Source of the DNA: Diaporthe sp. PMI_573
Taxonomy: Eukaryota > Ascomycota > Sordariomycetes > Diaporthales > Diaporthaceae
NCBI GenBank assembly: GCA_021399435.1
Contig: JAJTUP010000150.1
Coordinates: forward strand, 1-64,000
Direction: 5' to 3'
Length of the DNA: 64,000 bases
Below, piece after piece: positions 35,412-46,322 of this stretch (positions are counted from its first letter, which is position 1; each line of letters begins with the position of its first letter). The notes under the pieces were generated by a model that was not told the DNA's origin, did no database searches, and saw only the letters and a program-made list of their open reading frames with translations. The position numbers were made by a program, and so were the translations under genes.

Positions 35412-36329
35412 ATGGCGCGCAACAACTTTGTCAAACAGCTTTGGCTTTATGCTGTTGAAATCTCTGGGGAGGCCGTGGGAACATTCTTGTTCCTCCTGAT
35501 GGCACTCTCGGCTGCCCAAGTCGCTAACTCGGACACCTCTTATGTTGGCGATAACATTCACCCGGGTGACATAAACCTTACCCAGCTTCTGTATATCAGC
35601 TTGGTATTTGGCTTCTCCCTGGCTGTCAATGTCTCCATCTTCGCCAGAGTTAGCGGAGGTCTCTTCAACCCGGCTGTAGGTTCTTGGCCAATCCCTGCTA
35701 TAACTTAGTAGTGTTACCTAGCAGAAGCTAACAGGACGCAAAAAGGTTACCCTTGGTATATACCTTGTCGGAAAGGTCAACTAGATCAAGGGCATATTTT
35801 TAACCAGCAGCCAAATTCTCGGAGCCGTTGTAGCCTTGGCCGTCGTGAAGGGTATCTTCCCCAGCACCTATGTCATCCAGACAAAGCTTGGCCATGACGT
35901 AACTATTGCTCAGGGTCTGCTCATTGAAACCTTCCTTACCATGTAGCTGATGCTTGTAATCTACTTCATGGCTGTGGAGAAGCACGAGGCCAACGTGGTG
36001 GCTGCTCTAGTCATCAGATTCGCCCTCTTTGTAGCTGAGTAAGTATATTTTGCAACACCTTTGCCGTCATATATCGGAACAAACATCCATACTGATTTCG
36101 ATATTTCAGGCTACCTGGAATCTACTATACTGGTGGCTCTCTGAACCCGGCTAGGACTTTCAGTCCTGACTTGATTACCCTTGACTTTGGTACAGCGTAC
36201 TAGATCTACTGGGTCGGTCCCTTCCTGGGCGCTACCATTGCCGCTATCTTCTACAAATTTATTAAGTTCTTGCAGGCGGAGGCTGCCAAGAATAGCAACG
36301 ATACCGAGAGACAGCCTCTTCTGTCCTGA
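35412..36329 (+). pseudogene. Aquaporin/aquaglyceroporin gene with three in-frame TAG codons
   Basis: Exons 35412-35675, 35746-36038 and 36110-36329 join with correct splice sites. Exon 1 ends exactly at the first NPA motif (GGLFNPA), and exon 3 holds the second (GGSLNPARTFSPD). Membrane helices are recognisable throughout and the C-terminus (ERQPLLS) is complete. Three in-frame TAG codons occur: 35782-35784 (after GKVN), 35944-35946 (FLTM-stop-LML) and 36201-36203 (GTAY-stop-IYWVGP). Family alignment from memory suggests Trp, Gln and Trp there, so each is a single C-to-T or G-to-A change. There are no frameshifts. MIP channels move water or glycerol across membranes. As read this copy would make only an 88+12-residue fragment. 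Confidence 0.85.
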
Positions 36330-38675
36330 AAGAAGACGCACCAGAATAACGCCACGCTGAGAAACCTGAGATGGCAATACATCTCGAATAGCTACAACAG
36401 ACTGCACGAATGAGATGTTTCACGAGGAAAGGTATGGTTTGGTATGGATGATTGTGATGAATGCCCTGATATAAATTGAGAATTAAAGCAATGGCAACTA
36501 CTTGAGACAAAATAGCCTTCCTATAGAAGCAATACCATCGGGCTCAATTCAGAGGGAAATTGGATCCATTTTGGATCGTGTCCCAACAAGAGCTTAACAT
36601 GAACAACTTGTTTATATGATGATCTTAAGCCCCAGAGCACATTATGAGTGAGAATAATTGAATGACTAATCGGCTGATCTTCAGTCGTACAAAGAATTCT
36701 TTGATAGTGTCCCCCCGATCCATATTTTTCAGATCAACTGGGTCCTCATTTCTCTCTTGCTCTTAAAAACCTGAAATACTAGTGTAGACAAGCTTCACTC
36801 TGTTGTCGGCTTCGTGGCCACAGCAGTGACGTAATGAAATTCCGGGGGCAAGAACTAATGTGCAGTGAGACAAGATAATGGTGGACATAATGTTGGAGGT
36901 GACGCCCAAGGCCATTGTCTCCTTCTTTGTATATAAGCATGGGCGTGCCACGGACCACCGTTCCACGGCACTCATCACTCTAAGCAATGCAATGCACGTC
37001 ACACACACCTACGGTGCCACCAGTCAACAGGTAACGTCCTATGGAATCGTTCTCCACGGGACAATTGAACTGCTCTTACGGGCTATCTATCTTTAACTTA
37101 TTGTGCTCTCTATCGACTTCAACGTGGTCGAAGTCACCTAGGCTGCCCTCCCATGGAACAATCTGTACTGAACAGCACTCTTCAGGACAAATCCTCCAAC
37201 ACAAGCCCCAATAAAAATAAACCCATGGAAAGAACTTGCGTGGGAAGCTCATGTGTGAAATGAGATACAAATACCACCAGCTACATCGTGATCGAGCCAC
37301 AAGCAGCTCGGCGTGACTCATTTTAATGTCTTGAGATGTGGCAGTGTTGCCTATAAACTTGTATGTGATATTGTAGTCGGCTCGTAGATAGCTCTCAAGT
37401 GCTATCTGGGTTACCAGGGAGGCGCCCCCACTAGCTGAGGGAGAGTTTCGTTGGGCCCAGGTAAGTGAAATTTCCATTCAGATACACCGAGTTGCCTAGT
37501 TCTGAAAATCCTGAAGATTCGTCAGCGCGGACTGTAATGCGAGGAATAAACGGGGTGAAAGCTTCCAACTTACCAAGTCATGTTTCGACAGTAAGCGTGA
37601 AATACTAAATTCCTGTCGCTATAGTCCTTGACTTCGACAATCTGCTTCATCCTCCACTTCGGATCAGGGGATGGATCTTGATACCCGAATTCATACTGTG
37701 CCGCCTTGGGTCCCCTCTATTTTATGTGTTCCTCTAGATTTGGTGTTCTAGTGATCTGCAAGGACTCGCAGTGCTGACGTTGCCTTGACCACAAACAAAA
37801 GTCGTTCCAGAGGTCGCGAAAATTGTTGAAGACGTCTTGTGCACGACGTAGCTGTCGCATTAATAGCCTACCGGGCTGTGTCCTAGTCAAGCTTGACCAT
37901 AGCGCAGGAATAAAAGGTGGTATGTTGAAGCTAGATATTGTTGTTGAAGTTGACGCGGGAAGGCTGCTCTCCCAGCTGGTATGAGGCATGGGAAAATAAT
38001 CTTTCTCTTGGACCATCACACCGACAGCATCATCATGAGGCCTCAAACGGAATTGCTGTCCCAGGATGTAGATCCGAGGGCGCGGTTGATCAGTTGTTTG
38101 GAGTGGCATTTTGATCGTGTCTCCACTTGGATATCGAGGTGTAAACGGGCCTGACTCGGTCTGGGGACGTGTTTAAAAAATGGTGGATTGAAGGAAAAAT
38201 AAGACACAAGAAAAGGAAAAGTGAAGTCAGGTGGATGCGGTTCAAGTCAGAATATAAATCTCTAAAATGCCACGTCTTTGAGCGTTTAGCACTGTGTGAA
38301 GGGACCGTACGCCTTCGGGATGTATACGGATTAAGAGCGCAACCGGTTAAAATGCCACATTTCAATAAGTTCGGCGTGCGCTTTTGCTAAACAGAGTCTA
38401 AGGCATATGCGCGGCGTGATCCTAACGAAGCTTAGAAGCTAAGTACCTAGGTAGTGATAAGTGACCATCAGGCACCAGCCGGCCTAGATCGCGACGAATA
38501 TCCTGGAATACAAACAATGATACTAATCTAGGAACCCCCCTAAATCGCGAGCTATGGGAAGGCTCCGCGCGACTAAAGAGACCGGAGGTTTACAGCGCGA
38601 GAAACGGAGGGTATTATGACCCTATCGCTAACTTCGTGCGAACAAAAATTATCTTTTTATAACTCGCGTTAAATT
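36330..38675. other. Long intergenic region
   Basis: Apart from a weak minus-strand ORF (37717-38109) no gene is supported. 38390-38675 contains short palindromic bits including TACCTAGGTA, without a recognisable RNA gene. Confidence 0.4.
37717..38109 (-). CDS. Possible hypothetical protein (130 codons)
   Basis: An ATG-to-stop ORF with a Pro/Arg-rich start and an amphipathic C-terminal part (QLRRAQDVFNNFRDLWNDF). No family recognised, no introns evident and no independent sign of selection. It could be chance. Confidence 0.2.
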   Translation of the reverse strand: MPLQTTDQPRPRIYILGQQFRLRPHDDAVGVMVQEKDYFPMPHTSWESSLPASTSTTISSFNIPPFIPALWSSLTRTQPGRLLMRQLRRAQDVFNNFRDLWNDFCLWSRQRQHCESLQITRTPNLEEHIK

Positions 38676-40143
38676 CTATACTTGACAAACTACCCGTAGA
38701 AATACATCCAACACTGCATCACCACGACACACCACCTGCTGAAGGTAAGCAGTATCAGCCAAAGTTAGATCATTCTTGGGTAAGACTTCGCCTTGCGACT
38801 GTGTCACCCCGGGGTTTGCCACCATGTGCATGTCGGATAGTTCCTGAAGCCGTGGTGTCCCCGAGGCACTGCTGCTATCAACAAGGCGATCCTCCCCCAT
38901 TGAAAGCCTCTTCAGTGCCAATAGGAGTTCCCGTCCTTTTTGGAGAGCCCGCCGCACCACAAGTCGCCGGATTGCAACAGACTCTTCCAGACTGACTTCA
39001 TAGTTACCTAATCAACATGACATGCGTGAAGTCTCGCCACCAACATTTTCCAATCCTAAAGATGTCCTATTTATGCAAGTGGCTGTGTGGCTGCCCAGAG
39101 TGGTGGACTGGACCTCTGCCACGACATGTTCATAAAGTTGCATCAATAACTGGACACAGGATACTGTGATGAGGACCGAACATGAATCCTTTGAGCAGTT
39201 CATGCAGGACAAGAAAGATTTTGAGACGTCGAGGGCCATGTTGATATGTTGTATGCAGATGTCGAGTTGACAAAGGTTGCTAGATGCGGAGTGCCTTTTC
39301 TTATTGGCATGCAATTAAACCATGCGGTGAAAAGAATAAAGCCTGGTGAGTGTGTTTGTCTGGTCTGTAAAACAAGTGCATATCTCCTGGCTCTCTAGTT
39401 CATTTGACGCAGCCGCGCTGGATGAGGCTGAAGGTGAGAATGGTATTGTTGAGCAGATATTGCTGAAAGCGTCTATGTCGGGTATATCGAAAGTGACTTG
39501 GTTATAATTAGAAAAATGAGCTTTGAAGGATGATTCTTCTGTCAAGGGAGGAATCGAGCAATGGCTTTGATCTGACAGGCTTTCTGGTGAAAGAAAGCAC
39601 TGGGACTGTGACTGCTTGATATGGTCAGGGAAAAGATCCATTAAACATGAAAGTTGCCAAGGTTCAACCTGAGATACTTACGTCACTAGGATAGTTTAAG
39701 TGGTTGAAACCTGGGGTGTTCTGGTCCTGAATCTGCAGACCCATCCCGAGTAAAACGCCGTCAAACCATGTGGCGTTGTTCATACCTGTCTCTATCGTGG
39801 TTGACGGGCTGTAACTGTAGTCGAGGTTGGCTTGTCTGGCAGCGTGTTGCTGGCGGATGCGGGCGTGCCTGTCAAGTGTCTTCCGGTTACAACTACCCTT
39901 GGGCTTGCCTGTCCTCATGGCGATACTGTAAGTACAGGGCAGGTCTTGAGCCTGGTATCGGTTACAAGCAGAGCCCCCGGAACACTTGACTTTCGCAGCA
40001 TGGCAGAAATTGCAGGCGCTGCGTAGCTTGACGCCGGGACGATCCTTGCCGTGTCGAGCTGGTACCGGTGGACCGTCGGAGGTGCAGCGGTCACTACTTG
40101 AGGGCTGGGATGTTAATGTTTCCCCAAAGAATGTCTCTGACAT
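38676..40143 (-). pseudogene. AflR-like Zn2Cys6 regulator, degenerate
   Basis: Exon 1 (40143-39682) and exon 2 (39614-38676) flank a 67-nt GTAAGT...CAAG intron. The zinc cluster plus linker (KVKCSGGSAC and TGKPKGS-NRKTL) and the C-terminal region with YEVSLEESVAIRRLV and ADTAYLQQV match AflR-type aflatoxin-regulator-like proteins of about 465 residues. Three lesions are seen. The fifth cluster Cys is Tyr63 (TGC to TAC, 39955-39957). TAA occurs at 39315-39317 and TGA at 39012-39014, both in frame, with coding sequence resuming in the same frame. The lesions are transitions, consistent with RIP. As read it makes a protein of about 250 residues with a broken zinc cluster. No biosynthetic backbone gene lies near it. 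Confidence 0.8.
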
Positions 40144-40324
40144 GGTGTTTGTCTTTTTGGTCGATAGTCTGGTCACAGTAAACAGGAGAATTCTGCTCGT
40201 ATCACTGCGAGGACGTCATATAATAGCTTTCAGGACAATGGTGCACACGCATCAACATCACCGGTCCCGTAAGCTCACCGATCGGTACTCCAGGGGCTCG
40301 ACTCAGGTCGTCCTCCAGGGCTGA

Positions 40325-41017
40325 ATCGTACGACAAGTAGGATACACGCAGTCTAACATCAGCAGCGAGCGTGGGTTCGATGTCGTCTCCATGATGTTCT
40401 GCATGCACTACGCGTTTGAGAGCGAGGCAAAGGCGCGCCAGATGCTGAAGAACGTGGCTGGCTCGTTGAAGAAAGGCGGACGCTTGATCGGCACCATTCC
40501 CAACTCTGACGTCATCGGCGAGAAGGTCAAGGAATTCAACGAGAAGCAGAAGGCGAAGGCTGAACAGGCCGAGAAGAATGGCGAGGAGCCCAAGGCCGAG
40601 GAAGAGGGCGAGCTTGAGGAAGGCGAGGAGAAGGAGGAGGGAGAGGCCGAGCCGACTGCCGAGTGGGGCAACGACATCTACCGGGTTAGGTTCCCGGGCA
40701 AGACCCCAGAGGACGGCATTTTCCGACCTCCCTTCGGCTGGAAGTACAACTTCTTCCTGCACGAGGCCGTCGAGGAGGTGCCCGAGTACGTTGTTCCTTG
40801 GGAGGCCTTCCGAGCTCTGGCGGAGGACTACAATCTCGAGCTGCAGTATCACAAGACTTTCTCCGACATTTGGAAGACAGAGAAGGATGACCCTACGCTG
40901 GGTCCCCTAAGCGAGCGGATGGGTGTACGACATAGACACAGCGGCGAGCTTTTGGTCTCGCCGGAGGAGATGGAGGCCGCATCGTTCTACGTGGGATTTT
41001 GTTTTTACAAGGTCTAG
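40325..41017 (+). pseudogene. C-terminal fragment of mRNA cap (guanine-N7) methyltransferase
   Basis: The frame is open from 40325 and clear homology begins at FDVVSMMFCMHYAFE (about 40378), the motif IV-VI region of ABD1-type cap methyltransferases. It continues with GGRLIGTIPNSD, an acidic Glu-rich insert and a complete C-terminus (EMEAASFYVGFCFYKV). The N-terminal half with the SAM-binding motif is absent; the break lies between about 40325 and 40370. Cap methyltransferase is essential, so a full copy should exist elsewhere and this is probably a partial duplicate. It shows no stops after the breakpoint. Confidence 0.85.
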
Positions 41018-41651
41018 GACTCGCCCAGCTACTTTCACCACAGGATCAATCCGGCGAATCTTCTATCTTAGCCATACCTGGACCTCGTACCTTCTGCCGT
41101 TGGCAGACCTGGGTGAGGAGGATGGTTTACTGAATGACTACCACAATACAGGCTACAGGATAGTTTACCAGCAGACAGCTGTCCGTCGATCGAGCAAGGT
41201 GTGGCACATAAATGGGCGAAAGCCGTGCCCCAGGCGATCATATAAGGTGACCTTCAGCTAGAGGAGATAACGAAATCATGATTTTGACATTGAAGGGAAC
41301 CAAACCCAATGTGCGTTACTAATGATCTGCTAATAATCCACCCCATGAACAGGTTCGTCTGTTATATATGCTTTTTGAAGAATCTTTTCCGACCTCATGT
41401 CTTGTTCTTAGGGATATGTCTATCCCACCCAGTACTGTGATCCTGGGCTTGCGGGTTTGCTGACTGGGACAGTTTCGTGGAAAGAGAACGTCATGATAGG
41501 AAAGAAAGGAATGAAAACAGACCGCCAGAAAGACATAATCCCTTCCTTGCAAGCGAACGGAATTTCCCAGATTGACCTCCGCGTCTTATGGTATTGCACC
41601 ATCCGATCTCCCAACTCTCTCCTCTTATAACCTCCCCAATCCGGACGCCCA
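41018..41651. other. Intergenic region
   Basis: No gene or repeat recognised. Confidence 0.45.
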
Positions 41652-42930
41652 TCACCAAGCATACTTGACCTCAACCCGAGGCGAGACAGCCAACGGCGAA
41701 ACAGGACTAGGAAGAGCCAACGGCGCCGGCACCACCGGCCGCGGCAGCAGCGCCCTGAGCTGCTCGGCCTCGGCCCGGCCCCCGATGCAGCATATCACGA
41801 GATCCAGGTGCTCCTCGGCGGCGGCGGCGTCACCCGCTGCGCTCAGCTGGCACGCCGAGGTCCAGACGAAGGGCAGCAGCCTCGCGGCGGAGGCCTGGTC
41901 GCGCAGGTCGGCCACGAACGACGGCGCGACGACGGCGCTGCTGCTGCTGTTGCTGGTGGTCTCCGTGCCTGTGCTGCTGGCCTCGTGCCGGACTGTCTCG
42001 GCGCAGATGGCGAGGACGTGCTCTGGGTAGTCGTGCTGCGCGGTGTGGTAGACGTATTGCTGGAGCGCTGTGTATCCCTGGGCGTTGCGGTCGGCCAGGC
42101 GCCCCGCCTCTGCGACGCGGTTGATGAGGAGCTTCACGAGACGGGCACGGGTGGCGGCGAGCTCGGTGGGGACGATGGCGGCCAGGCCGAGCTCGTTTGC
42201 CCCCATTGAGAGGAACAGTGTATGGAGGGCGTTGAGGCCGTGGTGGTGGTGATGATGGTTAACCAGGCTGGCCTGCTGGGCGAGGGTCCACACGAACGGC
42301 CAGAGCAGGTCGAACGCCCTGGTCCGCGCGGGCTGCTCGAGGATCCAGATCAGGAGGGGCCTGTCGCCGACTAGAATATCCGGGTCTTCGCCTAGGAGAA
42401 GGAACTGCCGCAGGCACTCAGCGGCCAGCTTCCACACCGGCTCGGGCCCCAGCGTGCCGTCCGAGGTTAGTTGCTGCCAGACCGTGTTGGCCAGCCTGGA
42501 AAATGGGGTCTCCCCACTGGATAGGCCACGGATCACGACTGGGCTGCACAGGAGGTATTGCCGTAGGGTCTCGAGGGCGTCCTGCTGGGGCGGGACCTGG
42601 ACGGCGTGCATGATCCAGTGGAGCTGGTCCGTCGCATTGTAGGGGCTGCTGCTGCTGTTTTCCGCTGCTCCTCGGGCCAGGGGCATGCCACCGCTGTTGT
42701 TGAAGAACATCCGTGTGGTCGTATTAGTGGTGGGCGGACTACTACTGCTGCTGCTGCTGGTGGAAACGCCCACTTCCGCCTTCGGGGCTTGGTGCGTGGC
42801 GTCCCCGATGCCCGCGTTGTGCGACGACTCAAACCAGGAGCGGTAAGGCTGTCCGGGTTGATGCTCTCCGCCTACGGGTTGGATCCTTGGACTGATGTAG
42901 GGCTCCTGTGGTGTGTACGGGCGGAACTCG
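41652..42930 (-). CDS. Ankyrin-like hypothetical protein (3'-terminal exon)
   Basis: A long GC-rich minus-strand frame ends at 41652 and is open upstream to about 42953 without an ATG. A branch-like CTAAC and CCATCCAG acceptor at 42931-42932 suggest the exon starts at 42930 and a 5' exon is unresolved. The protein has Ser- and His-runs (from CTG/GTG-type triplet repeats), then helical repeat-like segments such as GLNALHTLFLSMGANELG and NAQGYTALQQYVYH that resemble ankyrin repeats. Codon use (GC-rich third positions) supports real coding. Function unknown. Confidence 0.6.
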
Positions 42931-44393
42931 CTGGATGGGAGGCACGGAGCGAGTTAGCCAAATGGACGTTCGCCGTGGATGGGCCCTTCGGGCCGCAGGG
43001 GGGTCTGCTTAGTCAGCCTGGTGCGGGGATTTGGAGAAAAAGATCATATGCAAAGATCTGAGTTGCAAACAAAACGCCAGGATTTTAGAGTTTAACAGAG
43101 ACAAAGCAACCAGTAATCAAAATTAATTTATTAATTTCCTCACGATCAAGGAGTCGTGACGCTGAGTGACCATGTACATTAAATGCAGAAAAATCCAAGG
43201 ATCATTTTCATATACGCAGAATAGCGAGACAGAGAATTAATATTTTTTGGCGAGAGATCCATACTGAGGGATTTGACATCGTACGGGATGAAAGACCATT
43301 CTAAAAGAATGGCATAAAGCTTCTTAAATACGTAATTAACGCGTATTATTAGTAAGTCTTTATTATTTTCTTTTGCTTTTACTTCTTTAGCTTTTATCGT
43401 AAGTATATTATATTTATAGGGTAAAAAGAATAAGTTAACTCTTATTATAATACTATCTTTATTAATAAAGAGCTTAGTTTTTAATAATTTATATATAGTG
43501 TTAAACGGAAACGCTTGTGTGGGCGCTGCACGTAAGGGGTTACCCTAGACTTCACGTAGGGAGTTACCCTAGACTTGGCACTTTTTCGGCTAAGTGCCTA
43601 TGTGGCGTGCGCGCCGGCAGATGAGTTTGGTGGCCGTGAGTCGATTTTTTGGGCTATTGTAAGACCCTAACTTCGAACCTCTGCATTCCCCTTATTTCTT
43701 ACCCAAAAAGCATGTAACTTAGCTTATTAGATAGTCTGATTTCTAAAGTTTATCTATATTTAGTTTGGTTACTGTCAGGGTTAGGGTTGGCTGGTTATTT
43801 AAAGCCAAAGATAGTGGGTCCGAGGGCCGAATTTTCCGGCCTCCCTATCTGCGCACCAGAGCCAACCGCAGCGTGCCCAGGGTTGAGACGATGTCGGAGG
43901 GACTGTGAGGAGGGCTGACAGAAGCCCACTCAAATTCAATGCAAAGTTGTCCAAACCATTCTCAAGCGTCCCAACAAGACCTCAGTGCACCTTACTGCTA
44001 CCTGACCAATTCGATCCACTAACCTTCACATATAGTTTTTTCTAGAACTAATTAATAAATTAGATTCTTTAATTAGAAATAATAATCTTTAAGAATCTAT
44101 AGTATTATATAAAGGCTTAAATAAATTAATTAATTACTTTTTCCGTTGTTATAAAATTTATTGCTTTAAAAATCTTTCTTTTCCTTAGTTAATTAATAAT
44201 AATTAAGTAGTTTATTAATTATGTTTAATTCTTAAAGGAAAGATTAATAATAAAGTCTATTTATATTTTAGTTTAAATCTAGTTAAAAATAAAACGGGGG
44301 GTTTAATAATCCTTTTTTCTTCTTTCTTTATGGTTTAACGCTATTATAAAGGTTGGCATCGAGCCCCTTACCCCAGAGTCTGATGCCTATCGG
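42931..44393. other. Intergenic, with two AT-rich blocks and a 24-bp direct repeat
   Basis: 43310-43510 and 44030-44340 are AT-rich and stop-dense, like RIP-worn repeat. Between them a 24-bp unit is repeated in tandem (43529-43552 and 43553-43576). An inverted CCCTAAC/GTTAGGG pair lies at about 43677 and 43780. Confidence 0.45.
43529..43576. repeat. 24-bp direct tandem repeat, two copies
   Basis: The unit begins CACGTA and ends TACCCTAGACTT. The two copies differ at two positions (A/G in the purine stretch). It lies in a repeat-like spacer. Confidence 0.75.
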
Positions 44394-45683
44394 ATGCTGT
44401 CAAGCATCCCGCAGAGCCCACCACATGCAGACGAACCCAAGACCAACGTCTCGGCTGGCGCCCATACTTCACCTCCAGCACATTTCGAGCCCAGTACCCC
44501 ACAGTCTAGATCCATACCGCCGAGCCTACATGAAATTCTGTCTCGATCCAAGGTTGATGACCTGGCAGACGCTCTCGCTGATGAATTGGAGGAACGTCAA
44601 GCGGGCATCGAACTCCTTACCCAGCCTGGCTACTACAATGCGGGAGAAGAGGGCAATGACAGTATCGGCCGGAAGAGGCGACGGGAAGAAACCGACGTCG
44701 ACCAAAGCTGGGAACCTTGTCAACCTGATAAACGGCAAAGACAGCACGGCGAGAGTGGCATACCCCGACTTGCACACACAACCACTCACGCCACAGCAGC
44801 AGCGACTCCTATGAAGATCGACGGTGATGCTGTTTCCGCCGAGGAAGATCCCATGACAGCGATTCTGATCACGAGGGCCGAGACTTCAGTGATAGGGTCG
44901 ATTCTGCCCGTCGCGAAAGCCCTGTTGCTCCCCACGAAAATCCCAGAAAGATAAAGCGATGTCCTTGGTCAGAACTCGACGAGCTTATGCTGAACGCATG
45001 GGTCATGGAGGAAATGCCGTGGCCATGGATTGCGCACGAGCTGAAGCGGGAGGAGTCAGCTGTCACTCAACACTGGAGGATTATGAATAAGCGAGATAGC
45101 AAACCGGCAAGTTAGTCCCTCGATTGCCGCGTGAACGAATGGCTAACGAACCACCGCAGATCAAGTTCTCCCATCTGCTCAACAAGCTATACCGGACACT
45201 AAGGACGATCAAAAAAGGACCACGGAGCTCGTAACACAACGTCACTCGCGAACCAGCGATGAGCCTGGACGGAAACGGCGCCTGGAGAACGCCAGCCTTC
45301 GAACCCCAAACACTGGATCGGTAGAGGGCAACGAAGCCTCTTGCACCGATGAGGTGCCTCATGATTGGGAAGCCACCGGCATTCTTGGAGAAACGATTGT
45401 CAACGGCAAGAAGCACTATTGGATCACTTGGGCACCTACTATCACCGATGACCTCGAGAAAATAAAGAAATCGGTGAAGAGGTGGAATGCCGCTGTCAGT
45501 GAAATTGCTGCCGGTGGCAAGAAGCTGTTCTGGGTCGCCTGGCCTCCGACGCTCGAGCCCGAAGACAACCTTGGCAATATGAGGGAGTTGAAAAGGGAAT
45601 GGAACGCCAAAAGAGCCAGCGGCCTGCTCCTTCGCAGCCCACCCAGCTGTCAATCGCCGGTCCAAGGAACTGACCTTCTATGA
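44394..45683 (+). pseudogene. Myb/SANT plus chromo-like protein gene with one frameshift
   Basis: ATG 44394 opens a frame with a Ser/Pro-rich start, an acidic helix (DDLADALADELEERQ) and a basic stretch (GRKRRREE). Near 44850 the coding frame shifts by one base; past this point HDSDSDHEGRDF is the sensible frame. It contains a Myb/SANT-like segment (CPWSELDELMLNAW, then WPWIAHELKREESAVTQHW). A 49-nt intron (45111-45159, GTTAGT...GCTAAC...CAG) joins to exon 2. That exon carries two chromo-like blocks, KKHYWITWAPT and KKLFWVAWPPTLEPEDNL, and ends at 45683. The product would be a nuclear DNA/chromatin-binding protein. The shift could also be a sequence error. Confidence 0.6.
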
Positions 45684-46322
45684 ACATCACTTTCTAAACT
45701 CCTCCCACTGACTTGTTAGACGCCTAAGCAGACTATAAAGCACGATGAATGACCACCCTAGGCTCGCCAATCAGCTTTAGTTCTTTTGGATTGTAGACCT
45801 CCGGTTATTCGACAAGATGGCTGTGAGGAAGTACCGCCAATATCTAGGCTAATTATTGCAATTTTTGGCAATGACGTCGTGACAGTCGAAACTATTCTAA
45901 ACGCTAAATATAACCCTTTACTGGCTTCTTTACCTCAGGGGTTAAACCAGCTATACAGCAGGACCATCGGCAAATGCCCTGAGCACATAACACGCTGGAC
46001 CTCAGATGCTGTCGCTTACGTCATGTCTCAGAGCCTCATAGACCGGCACTCCTCGTGCGGCGGCCTGTCGCCCGATGCATCCCCGAGTTTTCTCCTCGAC
46101 ATTGATTACCAAGGACGCCGGGGACGGAGAGCACAGACTTGCCATTATTCATCTTCTCCACTTACACGGATCATGATGTTAATTATGACAAGTACGTGTG
46201 ACTCGACCTGGGTCCCACTACTGAAGCCACAAGCAGCCACAATCGCTCTTTTTGGCGCAACGGAAACATCCGGGCATGTAAGTGTTGGATATAGAATTCT
46301 GTACTTCGATTATCCTCCCACC
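45684..46322. other. Intergenic region; possible NLR-type remnant
   Basis: A plus-strand frame at 45786-46000 includes LPQGLNQLYSRTI, reminiscent of the LP-GL--LY-R motif after the NACHT domain of fungal NLRs. It has no surrounding motifs and continues antisense through the MFS gene, so it is not called as a gene. Confidence 0.25.

Noticed and set aside
38390..38680. Possible structured RNA (palindromes, CCTAGG boxes)
   Set aside because: I looked for tRNA cloverleaf and 5S rRNA patterns and found neither.
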